The position numbers and the translations under genes were made by a program. From positions 100,839,513 through 100,903,512 of the forward strand of contig OX457057.1 in the NCBI GenBank assembly GCA_949752795.1: a stretch of DNA of 64,000 nt, read 5' to 3'. Shown in pieces: positions 1-11,464 of the stretch. A model generated the notes under the pieces. The model was not told the origin of the DNA. It worked only from the letters and a program-made list of their open reading frames with translations, and made no database searches. Origin of the DNA: Hyperoodon ampullatus. Its lineage: Eukaryota > Chordata > Mammalia > Artiodactyla > Ziphiidae. Positions within the stretch are counted from its first letter, which is position 1. Every line of letters starts with the position of its first letter.

Positions 1-60
1 CATGCCGCAACTAAGACCCGACACAGCCAAAAATAAATAAATAAATAATAAATCTTTAAA
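1..60 (+). mobile_element. 3' end of a CHR-1-type SINE cut by the window edge
   Basis: CAACTAAGACCCGACACAGC followed by (AAAT)n is the typical 3' end of the long CHR form. Confidence 0.65.
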
Positions 61-81
61 ACCCCCCACAAAACTCATCTT

Positions 82-655
82 GGGACTTCCCCTGGCAGAC
101 CAGTGGTTAAGACTCGGCCTTCCGGGACTTCCCTGGTGGCGCAGTGGTTAAGAATCCACCTGCCAATGCAGAGAACATGGGTTCGAGCCCTGGTCCGGGG
201 AGATCCCACATGCTGCAGAGCAACTAAGCCCACGTGCCACAACTACTGAGCCTGCACTCTAGAGCCCGCGAGCCACAACTACTGAAGCCCGTGCACCTAG
301 AGCCCGTGCTCTGCAGCAAGAAGCCACCGCAATGAGAAGCCCACACACCACAACAAAGAGTAGCCCCTGCTTACTGCAACTAGAGAAAGCCCGCACGCAG
401 CAATGAAGACCCAGTGCAGCCTTAAATAAATAAATAAATAAATTTAAAGAATTAAAAAGATCAATGAAAGAAATACTTATAAACAAAACAAAAGCTTCGC
501 CTTCCAATGCAGGGGGTGCGGGTTCGATCCCTGGTCAGGGAGCTAAGATCCCACATGCCTCACGGCCAAAAAACCAAAACATAAAACAGAAGCAATATTG
601 TAACAAACTCAATAAAGACTTTAAAAATGGTCCACATTCCAAAAAAAAAAAAAAT
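82..655 (+). mobile_element. tRNA-derived SINE (Bov-tA/CHR-like) split by a nested CHR-1
   Basis: The 5' part is 82-123 (GGGACTTCCCCTGGC onward) and the body resumes at about 506 with AATGCAGGGGGTGCGGGTTC (B-box region). It ends in the typical AATAAAGACTTTAAAAATGG tail and poly(A) near 655. The interruption is the CHR-1 copy at 124-495. CGGCCTTCC before and TTCGCCTTCC after it are an imperfect duplicated target. Confidence 0.75.
124..495 (+). mobile_element. CHR-1-type SINE nested in another SINE
   Basis: Starts GGGACTTCCCTGGTGGCGCA with a Pol III A-box-like TGGCGCAGTGG and B-box-like GGGTTCGAGCC. The middle has repeated CCACAACTACTGA-type units and the tail is (AAAT)n followed by an A-rich run to about 495. 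It is the full-length long CHR form. Confidence 0.85.
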
Positions 656-1093
656 CTAAAAAAAAATCATAAAATAAAACACTCATCTTTATGTGGTTAT
701 GTATACCTACTTTTTTCCATTTAATATTGTATATTGTATCACAGGGTTACCTTGTCATTAAGTCTTCATGAAAATCATGTGGCTGTGGTATAATTTACTT
801 ACTCATTTTTCTGCTAGATTTTTAGATTTTTTTCCCTTTACCTTTAAAAATTACAACTAATTTTGTAATAAGCATTTTTGTATATAAATCTTTGAATTCT
901 TTGCTTAGGATAGCTTGCTCCAGGTGGAATTTCTGAGATGAGATTTAGATTTTTTGAGGCGTTTGCATTTCTGAAACATTAACTTCTAATCCTCCCATGA
1001 GCATATGAAAGTGCTTATTTCATCATAACCTAATTAGTCTAATTCAATTAGGAATAAAACTGCCTAATATTTTTTAATGCATCTTTCTGTTAG
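656..1093 (+). other. LRIG2 intron, unique AT-rich part
   Basis: Intronic sequence between the SINE cluster and the first visible exon. No repeat or reading frame is recognisable beyond AT-rich runs. Confidence 0.6.
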
Positions 1094-1543
1094 AGACACC
1101 CTCATTTATTAGACCTCTGGAGGACAAGACAGTAACCCGAGGTGAAACTGCAGTATTACAGTGCATAGCTGGAGGGAGTCCTGCCCCTCGCCTCAACTGG
1201 ACCAAAGATGATGGACCACTGCTGGTGACAGAACGGCACTTCTTTGCTGCAGCCAACCAGCTTCTCATCATTGTAGATGCTGGGTTAGAAGATGCTGGGA
1301 AATATACCTGCATTATGTCCAACACCCTTGGGACAGAACGTGGTCACATTTACCTAAATGTGATTTCAACCCCCAATTGTGACTCTTCCCAGAGTAGCAT
1401 TGGGCATGAAGACGACGGGTGGACCACAGTTGGCATTGTCATCATTGTTGTGGTCTGCTGTGTTGTGGGTACCTCTTTGATCTGGGTCATTGTTATTTAC
1501 CACATGAGAAGGAAAAATGAAGACTATAGTATCACGAACACAG
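1094..1543 (+). CDS. LRIG2: LRIG2 coding exon: last Ig-like domain, transmembrane helix, juxtamembrane segment
   Basis: LRIG2 is a single-pass membrane protein with leucine-rich repeats and Ig domains that modulates growth-factor receptor signalling. This exon follows an acceptor (TTCTGTTAG, ending at 1093) and ends at CAG|GTGAGT. It has two leading bases, 149 full codons and one trailing base. The protein shows an Ig C2-type domain with paired cysteines (AVLQCIAGG and the typical DAGKYTC motif). A short linker (PNCDSSQSS) and acidic stretch (HEDDGW) follow, then a hydrophobic helix of about 24 residues (VGIVIIVVVCCVV onward) and the basic stop-transfer HMRRKNEDYS. The assignment to LRIG2 rather than LRIG1 or LRIG3 rests on the juxtamembrane sequence and on the tail encoded by the next two exons, as remembered. 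Earlier exons lie upstream of the window. Confidence 0.93.
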
Positions 1544-2175
1544 GTGAGTGGTACCCCGTTGACCCTTGTGGCTTATACCTCAGTCAGGAATGTAGTGTAG
1601 GATTTGTTGTTAAATATAAAAAACTAAGGAGCTTTGATAATTTATGTGTGATAGAAGGAAGAGTTTTTCTGTTAAAATGTCCTACTTCCTTGATGTCATG
1701 GAACCGCTCTAGTGAATAAGCTTAAGAATTTGTAGACAGTCCCCCAAAACTTTGTTCTTATAAACAGTTGCAGGTGCACCTTCTTTCTTTAATACCTAAG
1801 GCTCATTTCCATTGTAATTTTCCTTTGGGGAAGAGTGGAGTCGTTAAGACAGAGATCAGTCTTTCACACCTGTCCCCCACCCTGAAATCCTGTAAGAGAA
1901 AAAGTACAGCCAGATAGATTGCTAAAGTGTGTCTATGGATAAGATTTCAGACTTCAGGGTTTTTTTCTTTTGGTAATACTTCTAAAATGAAGCTTCGGGG
2001 AGAATTCTAGTGAGAAATAATTTTCAGAGAAAATTGTAGGAGTTGTAGAGTTCCTAGGTACATAACATTTTCCTGGCCATTAGTACCAAAGTAGGATACA
2101 TTTGCAAGATAGTGTTCTGAGTTTTGGCTTAAATTGCCTAACTTTATTTGAGAGTTACAGATGTCTCTTTTACAG
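1544..2175 (+). other. LRIG2 intron (632 nt)
   Basis: GTGAGT to TTTTACAG. Reading through the donor adds about 58 codons in frame and stops at 1717-1719, but no poly(A) signal follows that would support an intronic-termination isoform. No repeats recognised. Confidence 0.8.
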
Positions 2176-2325
2176 ACGAGCTCAATCTTCCTGCAGACAT
2201 TCCCAGCTACTTGTCTTCCCAAGGAACACTGTCTGAGCCACAGGAAGGCTACAGCAACTCTGAGGCAGGCAGTCATCAGCAACTTATGCCTCCTGCCAAT
2301 GGATATTTACACAAAGGTGCTGATG
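2176..2325 (+). CDS. LRIG2: LRIG2 coding exon: proximal cytoplasmic tail
   Basis: The acceptor CTCTTTTACAG ends at 2175 and the donor is G|GTAATG. The exon is 150 nt and keeps the frame: the single G carried from the previous exon joins AC to make Asp. It encodes ELNLPADIPSYLSSQGTL, a segment conserved across the LRIG family, then a Glu/Ser-rich stretch (SEPQEGYSNSEAGSHQQ) and PPANGYLHKGAD. No enzymatic domain is visible, as expected for this scaffold-like tail. The previous intron is only 632 nt and free of recognisable repeats. Confidence 0.93.
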
Positions 2326-2699
2326 GTAATGACTTTTTATTATCTGTGCTTATAATTTCAGCCTTCCCTGTTTAGTTTTTTTTTTAACTGTATAGTTTTC
2401 CCCAGTAACCTGAAGCAATATTTTAAAGTAAGCTACTCAGTGAAAACATTTGCCCCATGCAAAATAGGATGAAAATTGACTAAAGTCTTTTTTTTTTGAA
2501 TTTTATTTTATTTATATTTTTATACAGCAGGTTCTTATTAGTCATCAATTTTTACACATCAGTGTATACATGTCAATCTCAATCTCCCAATTCATCACAC
2601 TGCCACCCCCCCGCCCCCGCTGCTTTACCCCCTTGGTGTCCATATGTTTGTTCTCTACATCTGTGTCTCAACTTCTGCCCTGCAAACCGGTTCATCTGT

Positions 2700-5600
2700 A
2701 GCATTTTTCTAGGTTCCACATATATGTGTTAATATACGATATTTGTTATTCTCTTTCTGACTTACCTCACTCTATATGACAGTCTCCAGATCCATCCACG
2801 TCTCAACAAATGACCCAATTTCGTTCCTTTTTATGGCCGAGTAATATTCCATTGTATATATGTACCACATCTTCTTTATCCATTCGTCTGTCGAAGGATA
2901 TTTAGGTTGCTTCCATGACCTGGCTATTGTAAATAGTGCTGCAATAAACATTGGGGCGCATGTGTCTTTTTGAATTACAGTTTTCTCTGCATATATGCCC
3001 AGTAGTGGGATTGCTGGATCATATGGTAATTCTATTTTTAGTTTTTTAAGGAACCTCCATACTGTTCTCCATAGTAGCTCTATCAATTTACATTCCCACC
3101 AACAGTGCAGGAGGGTTCCCTTTTCTCCACACCCTCTCCAGTATTTGTTGTTTGTAGATTTTCATATGATGCCCATTCTAACTGGTGTGAGGTGATACCT
3201 CATTGCAGTTTTGATTTGCATTTCTCTAATAATTAGTGATGTTGAGCAGCTTTTCATGTGCTTCTTAGCCATCTGTTTGTCTTCTTTGGAGAAATGACTA
3301 TTTAGGTCTTATGCCCATTTTTGGATAGGGTTATTTTTTTAATATTGAGCTTCATGAGCTGTTTATGTATTTTGGAGATTAAGCCTTTGTCCGTTGATTT
3401 GTTTGCAAATATTTTCTCCCATTCTGAGGGTTGTCTTTTCGTCTTGTTTATGGTTTCATTTGCTGTGCAACAGCTTTGAAGTTTCACTAGGTCCCATTTG
3501 TTTATTTTTGTTTTTATTTCCATTACTCTAGGAGGTGGATCAAAAAATATCTTGCTGTGATTTATGTCAAAGAATGTTCTTCCTATGTTTTCCTCTAAGA
3601 GTTTTAAAGTGCCTGGTCTTACATTTAGGTCTCTAATCCATTTTGAGTTTATTTTTGTGTATGGTGTTAGGGAGTGTTCTAATTTCATTCTTTTACATGT
3701 AGCTGTCCAGTTTTCCCAGCACTACTTATTCAAGAGACTGTCTTTTCTCCATTATATATCCTTGCCTCCATTGTCATAGATTAGCTGACCGTCGGTGCGT
3801 GGGTTTATCTCTGGGCTTTCTATCTTCTTCCATTGATCTATATTTCTATTTTTGTGCCAGTACCATATTCTGTTGATTACTGTAGCTTTGTAGTATAGTC
3901 TGAAGTCAGGGAGTCTGATTCCTCCAGCTCCGCTTTTTTCCCTCAAGACTGCTTTGGCTATTCAGGGTCCTTTGTGTCTCCATACAAATTTTAAGATTTT
4001 TTGTTCTAGTTCTGTAAAAAATGCCATTGGTAATTTGATAGGGATTGCATTGAATCCATAGATTGCTTTGGGTAGTATAGTCATTTTCACAATATTGATT
4101 CTTCCAATCCAAGAACATGGTATATCTCCCCATCTGTTGATAGCATCTTTAATTTCTTTCATCAGTGTCTTATAGTTTTCTGCATACAGGTCTTTTGTCT
4201 CCCTAGGTAGGTTTATTCCTAGGTATTTTATTCTTTTTGTTGCAATGGTAAATGGAAGTGTTTCCTTAATTTCTCTTTCAGATTTTTCATCATTAGTATA
4301 TAGGAATGCAAGAGATTTCTGTGCGTTAATTTTGTATCCTGCAACTTTACCAAATTCATTGATTAGCTCTAGTAGTTCTCTGGTGACATCTTTAGGATTC
4401 TCTATGTATAGTGTCATGTCATCTGCAAACAGTGACAGTTTTACTTCTTCTTTTCCAATTTGTATTCCTTTTATTTCTTTTTCTTCTCTCATTGCCATGG
4501 CTAGGACTTCCAAAATTATGTTGAATATGAGTGGTGAGAGTGGACATCCTTCTCTCGTTCCTGATCTTAGAGGAAATGCTTTCAGTTTTTCACCATTGAG
4601 AATGATGTTTGCTGTGGGTTTGTCGTATATGGCCTTTATTATGTTGAGGTGGGTTCCCTCTGTGCGCACTTTCTGGAGGGTTTTTATCATAAATGGGTGT
4701 TGAATTTTGTCAAAAGCTTTTTCTGCATCTCTTGAGATGATCATATGGTTTTTATTCTTCAATTTGCTAATATGGTGTATCACATTGATTGATTTGCATA
4801 TACTGAAGAATCCTTGCATCCTTGGGATAAATCCCACTTGATCATGGTGTATGATCCTTTTAATGTGTTGTTGGACTCTGTTTGCTAGTATTTTGTTGAG
4901 GATTTTTGCATCTATATTCATCAGTGATATTGTTCTGTAATTTTCTTTTTTTGTAGTATCTTTGTCTGGTTTTGGTATCAGGGTGTTGGTAGCCTCATAG
5001 AATGAGTTTGGGAGTTTTCCTTCGTCTGCAATTTTTGGAGGAGTTTGAGATGGATGGGTGTTAGCTCTTCTCAAAATGTTTGATAGAATTCACCTGTGAA
5101 GCCATCTGGTCCTGTACTTTAGTTTGTTGGATGGTTTTTAATCACAGTTTCGATTTCATTACTTGTGATTGGTCTGTTCATATTTTCTATTTCTACCTGG
5201 GTCAGTCCTGGAAGGTTATACCTTTCTAAGAATTTGTCCATTTCTTCCAGGTTGTCCATTTCATTGGCATAGAGTTGCTTATAGTAGTCTCTTAGGATGC
5301 TTTGTGTTTCTGCAGTGTCTGTTGTAACTTCTCCTTTTTCATTTGATTGATTTGAGTCCTCTCCCACTTTTTCTTGATATGTCTGGCTAATGGTTTATTA
5401 ATTTTGTTTACTTCTCAAAGAACCAGCTTTTAGTTTTTTTGATCTTTGCTATTGTTTTTTTTTCCATTTCATTTATTTCTGCTCTGATCTTTATGATTTC
5501 TTTACTTCTGCTAACTTTGGGTTTTGTTTGTTCTTCTTTCTCTAGTTCCCTTAGGTGTAACGTTAGATTGTTTGCGATTTTGCTTGTTTCTTGAGGTAGG

Positions 5601-6504
5601 CTTGTATTGCTATAAAGTTCCCTCTTAGAACTGCTTTTGCTGCATCCCTTAGGTTTTGGACCGTCGTGTTTTCATTGTCATTTGTCTCTAGGTATTGTTT
5701 GATTTCCTCTTTGATTTCTTCAGTGATCTCTTGGTAATTTAGTAACGTATTGTTTAGCCTCCATGTGTTTGTATTTTTTATGTTTTTTTCCCCTGTAATT
5801 GATTTCTAATCTCATAGCGTTGTGGTCAGAAAAGATGCTTGATATGATTTCAATTTTCTTAAATTTACTGAGCCTTGATTTGTGACCCAAGATGTGATCT
5901 ATCCTGGAGAATGTTCCGTGCTGACTTGAGAAGAAAGTGTAATCTGTTGTTCTTGGATGGAATGTCCTATAAATATCAATTAAGTGTATCTGGTCTATTG
6001 TGTCATTTAAAGCTTCTGTTTCCTTATTAATTTTCTCTTTGGATGATCTGTCCATTGGTGTAAGTGAGGGGTTAAGGTCCCCCACTATTATTGTGTTACT
6101 GTCGATTTCCTCTTTTAGAGCTGTTAGCAGTTGCCTTATGTATTGAGGTGCTCCTATGTTGGGTGCATGTATATTTATAATTGTTATATCTTCTTCTTGG
6201 ATTGATGCCTTGAAAATTATGTAGTGTCCTTCCTTGTCTTTTGTAACATTCTTTATTTTAAAGTCTATTTTATATGATATGAGTATTGCTACTCCAGCTT
6301 TCGACTTCCATTTGCATGGGGTATCTTTTTCCATCCCCTCACTTTCAGTCTGTATGTGTCCCTAGGTCTGAAGTGGGTCTCTCGTAGACAGCATATATAT
6401 GGGTCTTGTTTTTGTATCCATTCAGCAAGCCTGTGTCTTTTGGTTGGAGCATTTAATCCATTCACGTTTAAGGTAATTATCGATATGTATGTTCCTATGA
6501 CCAT
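2700..6504 (-). pseudogene. L1-A ORF2 (endonuclease and reverse transcriptase), broken
   Basis: ORF2p nicks target DNA and copies L1 RNA. An APE-type endonuclease domain starts at 6504 ([25 protein letters not shown] near 5800). The reverse transcriptase lies in the open segment 5074-3962, with the catalytic FADD intact at 4418-4429. The C-terminal segment follows ([14 protein letters not shown], ending near TMEYYSAIKRNE). Frameshifts and stops split it into at least six pieces. The first is a 4-nt loss near 6303 that ends the frame at 6289. Confidence 0.9.
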
Positions 6505-6562
6505 TTTCTTAATTGTTTTGGGTTTGGTTTTTTAGGTCCTTTTCTTCTCTTGTGTTTCGTAG

Positions 6563-7464
6563 TTAGAGAAGTTCCTTTAGCATTTGTTGTAGAGCTGCTT
6601 CGGTGGTGCTGAATTTTCTTAGCTTTTGCTTGTCTGTTAAGCTCTTGGTTTCTCCATCAAATCTGAATGAGATCCTTGCTGGGTAGAGTAATCTTGGTTG
6701 TAGGTTCTTCCCTTTCATCACTTTAAGTATATCATGCCACTGCCTTCTGGCTTGTAGAGTTTCTGCTGAGAAATCAGCTGTTAACCTTATGGGAGTTCCC
6801 TTGTGTGTAATATGTCATTTTTCCTTTGCTGCTTTCAATAATTTTTCTTTGTCTTTAATTTTTGTCAGTTTGATTATTATGTGTCTCGGCGTGTTTCTCC
6901 TTGGGTTTATCCTTTATGGGACTCTCTGTGCTTCCTGGACTTGGGTGGCTATTTCCTTTCCCATGTTAGGGAAGTTTTCAACTATAATCTCCTCAAATAT
7001 TTTCTCGGGTCCTTTCTCTCTCTCTTCTCCTTCTGAGACCCCTATAATGCGAATGTGGCTGCGTTTAATGTTGTCCCGGGGTTCTCTTAGTGTGTCTTCA
7101 TTTCTTTTCATTCTTTTTCCTTTATTCTGTTCCACAGCAGTGAATTCCTCCATTCTGTCTTCCAGGTCACTTATCCATTCTTCTGCCTCAGTTATTCTGC
7201 TATTGTTTCCTTCTAGTGTATTTTTCATTTCAGTTATTGTATTGTTCATCTCTGTTTGTTCTTTAATTCTTCTAGGTCTTTGTTAAACATTTCTTGCATC
7301 TTCTCGATCTTTGCCTCCATTCTTTTTCCGAGGTCCTGGATCATGTTTACTATCATTATTCTGAATTCTTTTTCTGGAAGGTTGCCTATCTCCACTTCAT
7401 TTAGTTGTTTTTCTGGGGTTTTATCTTGTTTCTTGATCTGGTACAGAGCCCTCTGCCTTTTCAT
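6563..7464 (-). pseudogene. L1-A ORF1 (RNA-binding protein), broken
   Basis: ORF1p is the trimeric nucleic-acid chaperone of LINE-1. The start MKRQRALYQIKKQD is followed by a coiled-coil region (EAKIEKMQEMF, SRITEAEEWISDLEDRM) and the RRM-like region (HIRIIGVSEGE). The frame is 902 nt, 4 nt shorter than in L1-C. An AAAC unit is missing near 7249, shifting the frame. In-frame TAA at 6914-6916 and TGA at 6815-6817 follow. Confidence 0.88.
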
Positions 7465-8366
7465 CTTGTCTGTCTTTCTGTGAATGTGGTTTTTGTTCCA
7501 CAGGCTGCAGGATTGTAGTTCTTCTTGCTTCTGCTGTCTGCCCTCTGGTGGATGAGGCTATTTAAGAGGCTTGTGCAAGTTTCCTGATGGGAGGGACTGG
7601 TAGTGGGTAGACCTGGCTGTTGCTCTGGTGGGCAGAGCTCAGTAAAACTTTAATCCGCTTGAGTGCTGATGGGTGGGGCTGGGTTCCCTCCCTGTTGGTT
7701 GTTTGGCCTGAGGCGACCCAACACTAGAACTGCATGCTCTTTGGTGGGGCTGATGTCGGACTCTGGGAGGGCTCACGCCAAGGAGTGCTTCCCAGAACTT
7801 CTGCTGCCAGTGTCCTTGTCCCTTGGTGAGCCACAGCTGCCCCCCGCCTCTGAAGGAGACCCTCCAACACTAGCAGGTAGGTCTGGTTTAGTCTCCCTGG
7901 GGTCACTGCTCCTTCCCCTGCGTCCCAATGTGCACAGTACTTTGTGTGTGCCCTCTAGGAGTGGAGTCTCTGTTTCCCCCAGTCCTGTCAGAGTCCTGCA
8001 GTCAAATCCCGCTAGCCCTCAAAGTCTGATGGTCTAGGAATTCCTCCTCCCATTGCCAGACCCCCAGGTTTGGAAGCCTGACGTGGGGCTCAGAACCTTC
8101 ACTCCAGTGGGTGGACTTCTGTGGTATAAGTGTTCTCCAGTTTGTGAGTCACCAACCCAGCCGTTATGGGATTTGATTTTATTGTGATTGCGCCCCTCCT
8201 ACTGTCTCTTTGTGGCTTCTCCTTTGTCTTTGGATGTGGGGTATCTTTTTTGGTGAGTTTCAGTGTCTTCCTGTCGATGATTGTTCAACAGTTAGTTGTG
8301 ATTCTGGCGTTCTTGCAAGAGGGAGTGAGAGCACGTCCTTGTACTCCGCCATCTTGGTTCAGGCTC
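7465..8366 (-). promoter_or_regulatory. L1-A 5' UTR (internal promoter region)
   Basis: About 900 nt between the 5' target duplication and the ORF1 start. This is the only L1 in the window that keeps it. LINE-1 5' UTRs hold an internal Pol II promoter and often an antisense promoter; the latter would fire in the LRIG2 sense direction. Activity is inferred only. Confidence 0.7.
8347..8357 (-). promoter_or_regulatory. YY1-type site at the L1-A 5' end
   Basis: The minus strand reads CAAGATGGCGG, within about 20 nt of the element's 5' end, the place where YY1 positions LINE-1 initiation in other mammals. Confidence 0.6.
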
Positions 8367-8961
8367 TAAAGTCTTAACAGAGGAGAAAATCTTCTGTCAG
8401 AAAGGAGTAACACATCCTTAAACAAGGGATTGGAGAACACAGCAGAGGCTCCCAAACCAAAGTATTGTTGTGGGAAGGAGATGCTCTAGAAACTTTCTTC
8501 AGGTGTCTTTTATCCTTTTCAGGCATGAGCACCCTTCAGACCATATCCAGGGGAGGTTGTATCTCCTGCTGACAGGTACTAAGGTTTAAAGGGCATTGAT
8601 GATTCTCAGCTTATATTGGAGAACATCAGAGAGATATAAAATAGTTAAGTAAACCTGACTTCTCAACACTACTTTTCCCGACTGCACTCTTCCCATAGGG
8701 AGTAACAGAACACAGGGAAGTGAATTAAGGGGTAGAATTGGGTTTGACTCCCAGTTCCTCTTTCCAGCCATGTGGTCACCAACAAGTTACTTAAAATCTG
8801 AGCTTTAATTTCCTCATTTTAAAAATAAACAATATTTTATAAAACATTTCTCTCATGATTCTTAAATATTCTTTCCACAAACCTGTGTAGTACTTGAAGT
8901 ACTATACACAAGCAAGCTCTATTCCATTATTTTGGCTTTCCATGGAAAGGGGGGTATTTCT

Positions 8962-9220
8962 AGCTTTTTTTCTTTTTTCTTTTTGGCCATACCGTGTGGC
9001 TTGTGAGATCTTAGGTGGCCTCTAGGCGTGCAGGCTTCATTAGTTGTGGCACACGGACTCAGTAGTTGTGGCACACGAGCTCTAGAGCGCAGGCTCAGTA
9101 GTTGTGGCGCACGGGCTTAGTTGCTCTGCAGCATGTGGGATCTTCCCGGACCAGGGCTCGAACCTGTGTCCCCTGCATTGGCAGGCAGATTCTTAGCCAC
9201 TGCACCACCAGGGAAGTCCC
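8962..9220 (-). mobile_element. CHR-1-type SINE with an atypical tail
   Basis: Minus-strand SINE ending CCACCAGGGAAGTCCC at 9220. The 3' part near 8984-9018 (GGCCATACCGTGTGGCTTGT) resembles the tail of Bov-tA-type SINEs rather than the usual CHR-1 end, so it may be a mosaic. CTAGCTTTTT before and CCAGCTTTTT after suggest the target duplication. Confidence 0.75.
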
Positions 9221-9714
9221 CCTCCAGCTTTTTAAAGAATACTTAAAAGCCTCTACTTTTTGAAATTTGTAGGAAATAACACTGCTTTCTGGGTTAAACT
9301 TAATTACTTCCTGTTCTTTTCCAGTTGTAACATTCTGTTGCTTGAACATGAATAAGTAACTCTCTATTTCTCACTTTCCTCTTTTTTTTTCATTCAGTTT
9401 TCAAAGCACATAATTGTTCAGGGAGCTCATTATTAAACTTTTACTTCTGCAAAACACACACTTGTCAGGCAGGACTCTTGACCATCAGAGGCTTTCTCTA
9501 GGGGTCCTTTTATCAATTAGTGTTGCTTAACCTCTTGACTTAACAAAAGTTATGTGGGCTTTTGTGAAATAAAGTCATCAGAACTCCTTTTTCTCTGCTT
9601 TAGTTTGCTTAAGCCAAACATGTGTCTTGTAGCACAGTGCTAGCCTTATCTTGGCTCCCTTGATTTGAGCATGACCTTATCCAGGCTGGACAAAGATGGC
9701 TTAATGTACTACTC

Positions 9715-9905
9715 AAGAGCATGGGTGCTGGAGCCAGAGGGCCTGAGTTTAAATTGCAGCTCTTCACTTGGGCAGTATATCTTTGGGCAAGTTACCTGAC
9801 CTCTCTGTGTTGTAGTTACTCTGTCTGTAAAATAGGTCTAATAATAATACTTACCTCTTAGACGTGTTATAAGGATTAAATTAGTTAGTTCACAGACCTT
9901 GAAAC
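9715..9905 (+). repeat. MIR SINE fossil
   Basis: GAGCATGGGTGCTGGAGCCA, then TGGGCAAGTTACCTGACCTC and GTAAAATAGGTCTAATAAT follow the MIR consensus order. Confidence 0.8.
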
Positions 9906-10035
9906 TTCATCTGGTTTATAATGCAAGTTTTGAACAAATGCCAGATATGATGACAACTGTTAGAGAAAACTAATAGTTGGCAAAACTGATTCCTTAACTG
10001 AAGGATGTTTGGTTTCTTTCCCATGTTGTCATTAG

Positions 10036-10326
10036 GTGGCACTGGCACCCGGGTTATCTGCTCAGATTGTTATGACAATGCTAACATCTACTCCCGGACC
10101 CGAGAATACTGTCCATACACCTATATTGCTGAAGAGGATGTTCTAGATCAGACACTGTCCAGCCTTATAATCCAGATGCCCAAAGAGACTTATTTGGCAC
10201 ATCTTCCCCAAGATGCCACCACCCTGGAGAGCCTGGTATCATCAGCAGATAGAGAGATATCTGCCTTTCCCACCAACCATGAGAGGATAAATGAGAAGAA
10301 ACTTTCCTCCACACAGAAGAGCAGTG
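10036..10326 (+). CDS. LRIG2: LRIG2 coding exon: distal cytoplasmic tail
   Basis: The acceptor TTGTCATTAG ends at 10035 and the donor is G|GTAAAG after 291 nt. The frame is continuous with the previous exon (G plus GT gives Gly). It encodes GGTGTRVICSDCYDNANIYS, then TREYCPYTYIAEEDVLDQ and a Thr/Ser-rich region ending STQKSS. The Cys and Tyr residues (ICSDCYD, REYCPYTY) are characteristic of LRIG2 tails. Reading through the donor meets a stop within about 18 codons, so another exon is required. By comparison with remembered human LRIG2, roughly 75-80 residues are still missing. Confidence 0.92.
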
Positions 10327-11464
10327 GTAAAGGGCACAGTGTTTTTTGTTATTTTGGTTTGTTTTCACTTTCACCTACTTGAATTTTCCTTCTGTCATAT
10401 AGGTAGCACTCTAGTTTGACAGAAGCAAACAAGTTGGTATAATGGAGTAATTAGCTACCATTAGTTGGTATAAACTAGAGCCAAAGATTTTTAGAGATTA
10501 GATTTAGAAAGAAGTCTGGATCTGTAGGATGAAAACAGCTTTTGTGGGAGTAACAAGATCTTACTTCTAAAGATTCAGAAGCCATGTACAAAAAGTTTCT
10601 ATAAAGAAGTTTCATACAGGCACTACTTTTTTCTTCCATGTTTATTTAAATAATGGAGACTTGAAATGCTAAGGATATAATGATTTGGGCATAATTTGAA
10701 GATTTTCAGTGAGAAGATTTAAAAATGTTTTATTTGGTTGCTGTTCTATCAGATAAATGTTGAATTTCAGTATCACTTGGCAGGTATTTGCTTTCATCTG
10801 TGAAGTATTACAGTCAGGGCCATAATTGGGAAAGCAGTTTGGGGATAGTAGCCCAGGAAAAGAAACACATGTTATATTGTGCCAACGAGGCATTTGAAAC
10901 AACCCAGTCAATAAAGCAAAGCAAAACAAAACCCTTTCTAGACCATGAAGGGCACTACTGAACATGTCTTCCTGTCCATCCAGGCTTTTTATCCACTGTC
11001 ACCCTCCTGTCAGCCTGAAATGAAAGAGCACTGGAAATAGGGTGGGGTTTTGCACTGCAGGTTTACAGTGGAAGACATTGTATAGTGGTGCTTCCAGGGA
11101 TGGTTCTGGCTGGAGTGAATGAAATGACATGGACTTTTAAGATGGCTCTGTTGTTCTTAGTTAAGAGACCACCTCTAAAGTTTTCTAAAGAGGGTACAGG
11201 TCAGAGAAAAATAATCCTGTTATTGAAGTTAGTCTCTTGTCTTTAAAATTCTGTGTCCATGAAAGAAAGGCACCAACACTAAATCCATTTCCCCGTGTCC
11301 TAGAAGAGATATATACACACAAAATAACTTTAAGTAGAACTAAAAATGCAGTATCTTTCCCCAACTTTAGGGATGTCTTAATTGTTAATCTGGTCTGTAA
11401 GTGAGGAAATCAGCAAATGAGAGTGCTTTGGTGCATTGCTTGTTCCTTAGCTAGGGTGCTCTAG

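Larger units (their letters stand above)
2490..8366 (-). mobile_element. L1-A: essentially full-length LINE-1 in the LRIG2 intron, antisense to the gene
   Basis: About 5.9 kb flanked by the duplicated target TAAAGTCTT (2481-2489 and 8367-8375), with poly(A) appearing as poly(T) at 2488. In order on the minus strand: 5' UTR (8366-7465), ORF1 (7464-6563), ORF2 (6504 to about 2700) and a short 3' UTR. Both ORFs carry frameshifts and stops, so it cannot move by itself. No SINE has landed in it, unlike L1-B and L1-C. Confidence 0.92.
2326..10035 (+). other. LRIG2 intron (7.7 kb) carrying L1-A, a SINE and a MIR
   Basis: GTAATG to CATTAG. Three quarters of it is the antisense L1-A insertion. The rest holds a minus-strand tRNA SINE (8962-9220) and a MIR (about 9715-9905). 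The stretches 8376-8961 and 9221-9714 show nothing recognisable. Confidence 0.85.

Noticed and set aside
1225..1719. 164-codon frame as a stand-alone gene
   Set aside because: It is the LRIG2 exon plus read-through of the GTGAGT donor; the upstream part of the exon is in the same frame.
4245..4703. Long plus-strand frame inside L1-A, and similar antisense frames in L1-B and L1-C
   Set aside because: They are shadows of L1 ORF2 on the opposite strand, recurring at the same place in each copy.
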